Shown piece after piece: positions 33,901 to 45,900 of a stretch of 64,000 nucleotides of DNA. Where the stretch lies: positions 61,129,071 to 61,193,070 of the forward strand of contig OY755241.1 in assembly GCA_963576725.1 (NCBI GenBank). The letters are read 5' to 3'. Source of the DNA: Azorinus chamasolen (Eukaryota; Mollusca; Bivalvia; Cardiida; Solecurtidae). Position 1 is the stretch's first letter, and every line of letters starts with the position of its first letter. The notes under the pieces were generated by a model, which saw only the letters and a program-made list of their open reading frames with translations, had not been told where the DNA came from and made no database searches. The translations under genes were made by a program, and so were the position numbers.

Positions 33901-36900
33901 GTAAGGCATGCAGGAGCTTACTACATTACTTTTGCCTTGAATTAAGATTTTTAAGACTCTTATGTTCAATAAATAAATGGCTGCTTAAGAGAGGGTCTAC
34001 TGTGTAAAAAATCTTAAAGGGTGACGTTTATTCATAAAATATTGTGATAATATTTTAGGTTGAATCTCTTTTTCAGATCCGATCAAACCATTGCTTCATT
34101 CAGTGCGCAGGCTAATTTCTACTACTGTTTGGAGCTGACCCAGCAGACAGACTTCTCCTTTTCCTACTACCTCCTGTCTAGTAAGTCCTGTCTTCATGCT
34201 TATAAAGCTTTTTAGTTGAGTCTGAGTACGTTCTCAAGCATTTGATTGGTCAGATTTGAGTTCTCAAGCATTTGATTGGCCAAAGGCTCAAATCTGACCA
34301 ATCAAAAACTTGAGAACGAACTCAGACTCAGCTAAAGGTTTTATAAGCACGGACTCAAATCTTCCAAATCTCCTTGTGTGTGTGGTGGTGGAGTGTGTGC
34401 GTGTGTGGGAGGGGGTGAAATAAATATTTCTTAACCATTTCCCTGCTGCATATTCATGTAAGAAATAATGACATCGTGAATATTTATTAGCTGAAGTTTT
34501 ATAGCATTAGCAGACAGAGTTGTTTTGGTATTGGTAGAAGCTGTAGAGTCTGGCCTTATATCATGTCACAATAAAACAGAGCAGACCCTGATCAGACGGC
34601 TCATATGGGTATACTCTATTTGCAATGTGTGGAAATACGTATTTATTGAGGGGAAGGGTTAACACACTGGCCTGTTTCCGCCGAACCCTTTGTTGCGACT
34701 TTACTTAATAGATACACATTGTCACGCCTTTGTAAACAGATCTGATCCATATCAGATGAACCATGTAAGAGCTGTCTGATCAGGATCTGCTCTGTTTGTA
34801 TAGGGAATAATATAAATCTGATTCTACAGTTTATTTCCTGTGTACATATGCCGTTAAGAAATGACGACATCATAAACATTTTTATGCTGAATATTTATAA
34901 CGCAGTTTTTCCAAGGAAATTCTTTTCTTTGGCAAAAACGGTAACTATACGTCTCTGTTAGTTTCATTATGTTAAATAGCTCGTCAGTTTCAACACAATA
35001 TGTGAATGTGCTATAGATACAACACATAGTTTGGATCCAGATAAGACAATAAATAATAACTGGAAACTGTGACCTTTGACCGAGGGTTCGAAAAGATGTA
35101 GATACATAGTAGGACTTCTCTAATGCAACTATTTGATAAATATACATGTGTGGTTTTAAATCCAGGAGGTGCTTAATGCAAGGAGCGTTCTACATACATT
35201 ATGTCAAGCCTTAAGCTACCACCTGCCATTAACGCATTACATTCTAGACTATTTCTAGACCAAACCTCTTTGAATTAATCTATAGAAAAGGAGCATTAAC
35301 TATAGAAAGGGCGAATTTTAGAAGTGTGTAGTTTTGAAACCATTGTGATATATAGAGCATTTGCTCCTATGGAGCAAATGCTCTATGTATCATAATGGTT
35401 TCAAAGCATGATTTTTACAGAGGCAAATATTGGCACTAGTAGAATGGAATGTGTTCAGACCCATTTGTATAGCAATTTGACCACCAAAATAGGTATAACT
35501 TTGTATCTGAAAAGCAGGTGGCAGCTTGGTGCAGGAAGAAAGATACACAGAAAGCTCCTGCAGGATCTTTCTGTATTATTTACATAGTTCTGCATTAAGC
35601 TACCACCGACGTTGAAATATTTCTGTGTTAAGTCCCATCTGTGTTAAGTCCTCAAGTGGTTGCTTTAGATTTTTTTCGCTGTACTTGAAACACAATTGTT
35701 CACAACTGTAAACAAACAAACCTGGCCTAGTGTTTTAATGCTATATATTAGGACTAATTGAGGATAATTGATGATGATTTCAGCCTTAGACAACACCAAA
35801 CGAAGGAAGACATTCCCAAATACCACTACTGTCACCATGGCCATGGTGTGCGACGACACTCTACACGCTGCGGAGTTCAACGTGATGGTTAACTTAGGTA
35901 AGGGCTTGATCAACCTCAGTACAGGTTTGGTCAGTCACAGAACAATTTTGGTCAGTCACAGTACAGGTTTGGTCAACCACAGTACAGGTTTGGTCAGTCA
36001 CAGTACAGGTTTGGTCAGTCACAGTACAGGTTTGGTCAACCACAGTACAGGTTTGGTCAACCACAGTACAGGTTTAGTCAGTCACAGTTCAGGTTTGGTC
36101 AACCACAGTACAGGTTTGGTTAGTCACAGTTCAGGTTTGGTCAGTCACAGTACAGGTTTGGTCAGTCACAGTACAGGTTTGGCCAACCACAGTACAAGAT
36201 TGGTCAACGATGTTACAACTTTGGTCAACCACGGTACAGGTTTCGTCAGTCACAGTACAGGTTTGTTCAACCACAGTACAACTTTGGTCAACCACGGTAC
36301 AGGTTTGGTCAGTCACAGTACAGGTTTGGTCAACCACAGTACAGGTTTGGTCAGTCACAGTTCAGGTTTGGTCAGTCACAGTACAGGTTTGGTCAACCAC
36401 AGTATAGGTTTGGTCAGTCACAGTACAGGTTTGGTCAACCACAGTACAGGTTTGGTCAGTCACAGTACAAGATTGGTCAACCATGTTACAACTTTGGGCA
36501 ACCATGGTACAGGTTTGGTCAACCATAGCCATGGCTGTAGACGTATATCATTGTTAAATCATAAACATACACAACATACTCTTATCAGATGGCCCCTCTC
36601 TGAGCCGTCTGATCTGGGTTCTTCTCCTTTTTCAAAGACGTAGAAAGGCGTATTTATGGAGTAAACGATTTAGGATTTAGTACTGTATGAATATTTATAA
36701 TTACATATTAACAATGAAATGTTTGGCTGTGTCTACTCTGTTTGCAAATGAGCTAAAAGTTATCTATATGCCGGAAAGGGTTAGCTTTCGACCTTTATTG
36801 TCGTATGAGCTTTTTCAATCTTAAGTCCGTCAATAATTACTCAAGTGAAGGAAAGGGTTAAAACAAATGCATTCATAACCGCTCTTGTTGTATTGTGCAT

Positions 36901-39900
36901 TTTGTCTTTGTTAGGACGGTCAAGTCATTTAATACCACTTTTGCACTTGTGCAAGCGCATCTTCTGCATGCAGAACAAGTCAGTCAATACCATTTTGTTC
37001 TTTTATGCAGCGGCACCTTCGTCAGCCAGGACATACTGTGCCACACCACTGCTTGGTAACTTCCAGTACACATTTAACGACCAATTCGATGGTACTGAGA
37101 AATGCGGGACCGCTCCAGGAAGTGGCCTGCTGGATGTATGTACGAACTTAACACGCAACACTCTGACCTTTAACTACACAGGGTGTTCACAACAAGTTGG
37201 ATTTTCAAGTGAGTATGTTTGTTAACCCTACAAAAAATAATGGCATCATCAATAATTATAGATTAATTTCCACACATGATTGTTTTTACCATTTCAGAAG
37301 TTGTTGAATCATATCTATATTATTCCAAAAACAATTAGGACCGGCCATAATTAGACACTCGTACAGGAGCTATAAGCAATTAGAACTGGCAATAATTAGA
37401 CACTCCTACAAGAGCCATATGATCTGGGTCCACTCTGATGGCATTAAAAGGCGTATTTATGGAGTAAATGGTTAAACAATACCCAACATCATGCATAATT
37501 ACTCTACTTAGTTGGGCATCATGCCCCTCCTTATCTTTTGTAATCCCGGCTATTTCATTTTGACTATTTCAAATTGACACTATCTTATACCTTTAACTCA
37601 TTCCCTCAAAGGCTATTTTCAGACCCAGCCTCTTTGAATAAACCTACCAAAAAGTAGCATTTACTTGAGAAAATGACTGTTTTAGATTTGTGTAGTTTTG
37701 AAACCATTGTGATAAATAGAGCATTTGCTTCTGTGAAGCAAATGCTCTATTTACCACAATGGTTTCCAAACGTGATTTTACAGAGGCGTCAATATGAGGA
37801 AATGGAAACATTTGACTGACGTAGTAGCAAATAGCGAAGACTGATCAAACTGCTTCTCAGAAGCAGTTTAACCCATTACCTCATAGGCTATTTTTAGATG
37901 CAACCTCTTTGAATAAGTCTTAGCCGAAAAGGAGCATTAACTAGAGAAAAGAAATTTTTAGAATTTTGTAGTTTGAAACCATTGTGATAAATAGAGCATT
38001 TGCTCCTATAGGAGCAAATGCTCTATTTATCACAATGGTTTCACAAAGTGACTTTTACAGAATCGTCAAAAGTCGTCAATATGAGGGAAAGGGTTAAAGA
38101 TGCATGCTACGCAAATTTCCGCAAATTTTGCATTTCAAACTGACTTCAGATTCGGAATACATGTACTTTAACACTTATTTAGCACTAAGCAGCACGGTTA
38201 GTAAATGGTTGTTTGTGTCGAAAAAAAATTAGAAAGCGGGATTGCTACGGAAACCAACGGAACAGCGTTCGCCATTGGCCGGAATGTGTCATAAGATTCA
38301 AATTAACATACCGGAAATAATCATTCGATGTACATGTATATGTAGGCCGACAACCAGTGTCAGCCATTTTAGATGTGATAACAACCTAATTAATATTCAA
38401 ACCGTTGTTCCGAATTAGAATCGGAGTTATTATTAACTTGGCTGAAGATGTCCGCTGATTTCCTTAAAAATCCCCGTTTCTAAAAAGAAGGTTCATTTTA
38501 AAGAATTTTGCAGTATTCGGATAGCGATAATATTTAGCTGAACAAATATATCCTGTCATAAAATGGGTTGAAAGTATTATTTTTCATTGTATGTATACGT
38601 GTTCAGCTTCTGGCGTTGATTGATTAATACAAAAAATGCGCATAATACACTTTTAATCTGGGATTGGCCTGTTTACCTATAAATGAAACAGTAGTAAAGC
38701 CAAGCAGGAAATAACACTAAGTTTGTCTCACCGAATACTAGCGTTAATCAGGATAGGCATAGACTATTAATACACTTTACAAGGTGTGCTTATAGTCCAT
38801 CATAACCAATTCTGAAGTGATCAGATCAGTCCCGGATATTTGATCTTTTAACCCCTCCCATGTTATATATTTAGTCCCAATTTCAATCCCTACTGAATAT
38901 TCATGGACAAAATTGTAATAATCGAAATTGAAACATTACAGCCATTTGAGAAACAACTGAAACAGATCTATCTTTCCCATTAACAAGCAAAGCTGACCTG
39001 CAGGTATTGGTCTTTTCTTTTTGCAAATATGTGGACATGTGTTTATATTAACCCTTTCCCTGTTCCCTGTGCTTATTCCAAATGTTGATTCATTTTGAAT
39101 ATTCATGGAGAAAATAGCTGTAACGAAATATGAAAGGTAGAAAATTGTAGCCATAAGGGTGAAATCCATGTATGAATGGTACACCGGCAGATTTGTATTA
39201 CAGCTGATGGGGTTTTATACTGTGTCGCCTACACTGTTGGCACTTCCGGCTCCACAACGACCTACTACCAGAGTCTGTTTAACGCCGACAATCCCGCCAC
39301 CACACAGTTCACGTGCTTGGTAAGTTCAGATCATCATGAAGGGCTCAAACTTAGAACTCAAACTTTTGAGCTTAGAGAGAAGTTTTAACCCTTTCAGCGC
39401 CAAAGTTCTAATTGTCGTCTGCAATGCAATTTTTGTTAAGTCATTTGGTGAAATAAGGAAGTGAGATAAATGAATGCAAATTTCAAAGGAATAAAGTGCA
39501 GATATAGAAGACGAGTTTGAGACAAATAGTGAAGTCCCTGATCAGACACCGCCTTGAAAAGGCGGCGTCTGATCTGGGGCTGCACTATTGGTCGTGGTGC
39601 ATTAATGCGACATCGGCGGTGAAAGGGTTAAAATAAAAATCAGCACCAGAATGTCTCCCTGAATCCCATTTTAAATAACTTCTCCCTGGCAGAGAGCTCT
39701 AGTTTGCTCCCTGTCTAATATCTCACAAATGTAGGCTTCTGTAACGCAGTTTGCAAAACATAGTTTCAAAATAACGACTGACAAAGATTTTAATATTCAT
39801 CCCTCTATGCGCCACTTGACTTGCATCATTCGCAAAATAGTTGGATCCAGTTGAGATGCCATGTAACTTGGCATCTCATCATGATTCATACTGTTTGATA

Positions 39901-42900
39901 CTTGGTCAATGGTTTCTCAAAATCTTGATCAATTCATAGTCCTCTGGGAGCTTTCTGCATTACCCCCCCCCCCCATTTAACCCTTTACTCCATAAATACG
40001 CCTTTGCAAACAGAGTAGACCCAGATCAGACGGCTCCTACTGGAGCCTTCTGGTCAGGTTCTGCTCTGTTTGCTTATGATATAATACAGATCTGATTCTA
40101 CAGTATGTGTCCATAAGCCGTTATAGAAATGAGTCGAATGAAATAATCATGACGTCGTTATTTCTTGCATAAATATTCACGAAGTAGAGGGTTTAAGGCG
40201 ATATGTAATACCATGTGCATAAAATGTCAAATAATAGGAATTAACAATTTCCTCCATAAATACGCCTTTCTGCGCCAATGTAAAAGTCACTTTTTGAAAC
40301 CATTGTGATAAATAGAGCATTTGGTCCTAAGGAGCAAATACTCTATTTATCACAATGGTTTCAGAATTGGCCTTTCTGCGCCAATGTAAAAGTCACTTTT
40401 TGAAACCATTGTGATAAACAGAGCATTTGCTCCTAATGAGAAAATACTCTATTTATCACCATGGTTTCAAAATTACAAAATTCAAACATTTTTCATTTTC
40501 TCTAGTTATGCTCGTTTACGGTAGATTTTTTAAAGAGGTTTGATCTAAGAATAGTCTATGAGGTTTTTATATTAACCAAAACCTTGTGTGTATTTGTTTT
40601 TCCCAGGCTATCTCGTCTGGTACGGACGTTAATGGTACGAGTCTAGTATACGTCTCCCAGACACCCAACTCGTGCTCGTCCACGCAGAATTCCACCACAG
40701 CACCTGACTCCTCTGGGGACACCCTGGTCCTCACAGCTACAGGTATGGAAAGATGGTGTAGTTGATATATTGTTACAGTATTCTTGAGCACGTTAACCCT
40801 TTACTCGATGTTTAATATTGTAATAATTAAATGGGTGAGGCATATAGCTATGCTCTTGTCCGTACATACGGATGTATGTACGTCCCGCCTACCTTGTGTG
40901 TCTTTTTCATACACCAATGGAAACCTTTAATTTAACCTTTTCGGCGCAAAATTTCTAATCGTCGTCTGCAATCCAAGTGTGTTAAATCATTCAGTAAAAT
41001 AAGGAAATGAGATAAATTAATGCTATTTTCAAAGGAATAAAGCACATATATATATAGAAACAGATATTGAGACAAATAGTGAAGTCCCTGATCAGGCGCC
41101 GCCTTGAAAAGGCGGCGTCTGACCTGGGACTACACTATTTGTCGTGGTGCATTCATGCGACATTGGCGGTTAAAGGGTTAAACTTCCACAGATGAACAAT
41201 ATTGATGTGATTATGTAAGTGGAAAAGGGACTACTCACTATGACCACATTTACCAGAATTGTTGGAATTTGATTTTCTTCACTATATAACATATACTGAA
41301 CAAATCTTGTGTCCAACTACTCATACACCAATTGGAGGATTTGCTTCAAATCGCTTAATAACATTTTCTAAGATGAGTTTAATGTCGGTTTGTACAAAAT
41401 GATTACGAGTATCATAATTATTCTTTTTATCACTTAGCTTATTTCGACTGAAAAAATTGCTCAGCAGGCAAAATTGAAATAGCTTTAATCCTTGACTCCC
41501 TAAATACGCCCTTCTACACATTTGCAAACAGCAAATCTAGATCAGACGGCTCTAATAGTATATTCAGATAATTTCGTAATGGGTTTGGCCTCATTGAGCT
41601 TTTACATTATTATAATGTATGACTATTGAACTTCGTTTCTGTTGTATTAATTTTTCTGTGTTTGTTTCTCTTGCAGAAACCTGTCGTGAGTATAGAATGT
41701 TTAATGCAATACCGTTAAATACCTTGTATACTTTTTTGTCGAATTCCTCTGAAGTGGTTACTTAAACCGTAACCTGATGAATGGTGAATACTCATGTAGG
41801 AAATAATGACTATGAATATTATTTAATTTAATCCTTTCCCTCATATTGACGACTTTTGACGACTCTGTAAAAGTTACTGTGTGAAACCATTGTGATAAAT
41901 AGAGCATTTGCTCCTATAGGAGCAAATGCTCTATTTATCACAATGGTTTCAAACTACAAAATTCTAAAAAGTTTCCTTTTCTCTAGCTAATGTTCCTTTT
42001 CGGCAGATTTATTCAAAGAGGTTGTGTCTTAAAAAAAAGCATATGAGGGAATGGATTAAAAATGTGCATTTTAATAGGATATGAACAAAGGATTTTTGTG
42101 GTCCATAAAATAAGGCATCATTACTAATAGGGTATTGAAAGCTTCCGATTTGTGCATGTTAAAAATATTCAGGAACTGTTCCAAAGGAGCTTTCTGCATT
42201 TCTTCCGTTTTTTTGCATTACATGGTGAATTTTTACTGTGACCTGTGTTCAGCGGGAACTCATCCCATTATGTCTAATAATTAACCCTTTCTCTGTTTCA
42301 TCTTTATTAAAAAAAATCATCTGATGAATATTCGTGCACAGAAAGAATAACATAGAACATGGAACAGGGTTTATTTCACTGTTGTGGAAACAGCGTAATC
42401 AGATCTATAAATTTCTCTTAGCAAACAGAGCAGATCCTGATCAGACGGTTCCAATAGGAGACGTCTGAGCTGGTTCCGCTCTGTTTGCAAATGCTTGAAA
42501 AGACGTTTATATGTGGGGAAGGGTTTAAATAAATTAATCTAATTTTCATTTCGAGAGGTATTTCTACATCTGTTCTGTCAACGTATAGACTGGAATTGAG
42601 ACAGTTTAGACCATAATCAAAAGTTTCTTGCAGAGTCCCTCTCGTTCTGTCAAAACTGTTTGCCCATGTCTAATCTTAGGCTATGTACAAAAAAGTAGAT
42701 GGCTGTATTATACTCTGGTAACTGACCATGCAAACTGTTTTGATCTGAATGAGCAACATCGTCTTAACCTTTAGCCTGCTATGGGCGGATGAGTGAATAC
42801 CTATGTAAACAGTTTGGATCCAGATAAGACGGCGTCTCATCAGGATCCAAAATGTTTGACATCCTGGTCACATAATGGCAGACAAATTGATTATAGCGTG

Positions 42901-45900
42901 ATTTTTGAAAAATGTAGTAGTTGATGTTTTCCGTAAAAATAATTTGCTCAGCAAGCTAAAGGTTAATAGTCGTTTGACAGACGCCGGAACAACAAATAAA
43001 GGTGCGTACTCAAATACTAGATTCGACATTTCTCCACCTAACCCTATGTTGTGACCACTCTTTAGAATCGTCTCCAAGAGACGATTCTAAAGAGTGGTTA
43101 CAACATAGGGATTGGTGGAGAAATAAAGAAGTTATTCTTGAACATGTTTGAATTTACGATATGATAGATACATGATAGATAGATAGATACTTTATTTGAC
43201 GTAAACTACAAGGTTTCTTGTCATACAAAGTCAATAACATAATACATGTTATCAAAGTCAAATAAATGTAAAAAAGTAGCATTATTATAATCACACAATT
43301 GCCCTAAAATGTAGGATGATAAATCCGTATGTATGTGATGTTGGATAGAACTTACAGTTATACTCTTAGTTCTGAGAACTATAGTAAACAATACAACAAA
43401 GCATCGATTACAGGAGGATGAACTTCAACAGAATGACCGATTATTAGACTATTATGAGTTGAACAAATACATTGAAATCCAACAGAATGAGAACTAATTA
43501 GACTATTACAAGATAAACAAGTACATGATTTTATCTGGATATTAATATGTTAGATATTAGATACTGGACATCTGATTACGTTTATCTAATGATTCAATAA
43601 CGTATTTGCCAAGATTACTCTTAACATTTACATTAGTCTCTTTCATCAACATAATGAACGTGTGAACACTAGGGTTTCTATAATAATATATTTTGATATA
43701 CCTTTGTTGAATATGCATATAAGCGGGTCATTGCAATATAAAATGATACTCATGTTCCATACCCAAAGTATTGCAAAAATTGCAATATCTACGTGCAAGT
43801 TATATTCTATTTGGACCATGCCGTCCAGTCTCTATACGCAGACGATGTGAAGAAAGCTGATTTCCGAAAAAGCTATCCTAAATTTACGCGGTAGAATATG
43901 TAGATAAGTTTCCATTTCAAATGTCTGCTTAAAGTATTTATATGTAGCGAGTGTTCTAGTGCTTTCTATACCACTGTACCACTGTTGTTTAAAAATGTCA
44001 ATAACACGTTGTTTAAACATCAAACGAAACTTCGCTTGCTATTCACGTCAATATATCTACCTGTAAATAGTGAAGACCCAGATGAGACAGTTCCTGCAGG
44101 AGCTGTTTCATCAGGGTCTGCACTATTTACAAATTGATTGTGCAACCAGTGCACTCCACAGCAGTGATTGCACAGCGAAATACTTGTACACAGTGAAGAT
44201 ATATGTAATTATACAACAGGGCATGGGTAAAGAAGGAGAAATGTATTTTAAAATTCAGCAAGAGAGGGGTTAACATTAATAGCAAAAAGGTTGTTCCATA
44301 CGTAGAAGGACCCATAGGTATCAAGTAGACACTTAACGTTCAATGCACAATTATTACGCTCTGTATTACAACCATCTATCATTGAATTATACATTTGTGT
44401 GATCATGCAATTACCCGAATTCAAGATCTTGATCCAATATTTTATTATCCGTACATACCTATTTATGAACAGCGGATATCTGCCTAATTCCCCATAAACA
44501 TCCATATTACTAGTTCTAAGTACTTACAAAATTTTAAGTGAATTCTTTCTAGTATTTTGCTTTTACCAAAAACCAAACTTCACATGAATATTTAAGAGCA
44601 GGGCCCACTAACGCGTCAAACAATTGACATACAACCTTAGGTTTAAATGGTAAGTTACTGGTATTATATATAAGCGTATTTAAAGCTTTCAAACCTTTAA
44701 CTGCTAGTGTCTCTTGGTTCAAAGAAAATGTTCCCGTATAATTAATTCTGAAAGGGGTGATCCCCTGAGAGCAAAACTTGCAACACAAAAAGAGAAAATT
44801 GCAGACTCGGTTTTATTGAGTCTGTTCATGAACAGTAATTGAAAGTGCAACACTGCTCACGCCCCCTAGCACCGGCTTAAGCGGTATTCAATTTTCAGAA
44901 CAAGAAGTACTGAAATTCATGATCTCGAAGGATCAGAAGGTATAACAACACTGAGAATGAACCCTTCTCTTGCTGAATTTTGAAATATATTTCTCCTTCT
45001 TTACCCATGCCCTGTTGTATAATTATATATATATATATTCACTGTGTACACGTATTTCGCTGTGCAATTACTGCTGTGGAGTGCACTGGTTGGTTGCACA
45101 ATCAACTTGTAAATAGTGCAGACCCTGATGAGACAGCTCCTGCAGGAACTGTCTCATCTGGATCTTCACTATTTACAGGTAGGTATATTGACGTGAATAG
45201 CAAGCGAAGGGTTAATAATATACGAACCAACACGATTCTTGTGAAGATCTGTTCCGTCCTCTCAAGTTATCTTGTGATTACCACAATATGCTATCACATC
45301 TTGCCACGGTCTGTTTAGATCTATCACGATATTAAGTTCTGTTAAGCTCTCCTACGATCTATGGCAACGATTTGTTCAAGATTGACGCGTTTTGAGCACG
45401 ACGGGTGTATGGAAAGGAGGCATGGACCATCCTCTCATTGGATTCCAAAGAGGAACGAGCTACCGGTATGACTCGTATGAATCCAAGTTATGAAAAAGAT
45501 GCTGAACTGGCAGTTGTTATGTATGCATAAATGGTTGCTCGAAGAAAGGAGAGTCGACAGTAGCAACAAAGGACGGATCAGGACAAGATAGAATAGAGTA
45601 GAAGGATAAGACGGAAGAGAATGTATAGAATCTGCTGGGTTAGGCCATGATTAATATATTCTGAAAGTGGGAGATAAGCCATGGTTGGCTGATGTGGCAG
45701 TTCTTCTTGTCAGATGCAGTATTTTCTATTTTCCCCCAGCTCCTCAGGGACTTCTGCTGGAGCTTCCCCCACTTACTGGTTGTAATGGTGGGTTTGTGGG
45801 TGGGGGGGGGGGGGGAAGTGGGGGTCACCTGGTTTTTCTCGGCTGAACCGCGCCGGAACTTATATGAACTTATAAGAGCGTCACAGAGCGCGGGGACCAA

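Noticed and set aside
35665..35913. 82-codon minus-strand ORF
   Set aside because: Shadow of exon 5, which is coding on the plus strand by phase and splice sites.
29674..36535. CRISPR array
   Set aside because: Units are direct tandem copies without unique spacers, in a eukaryotic intron; these are minisatellites.
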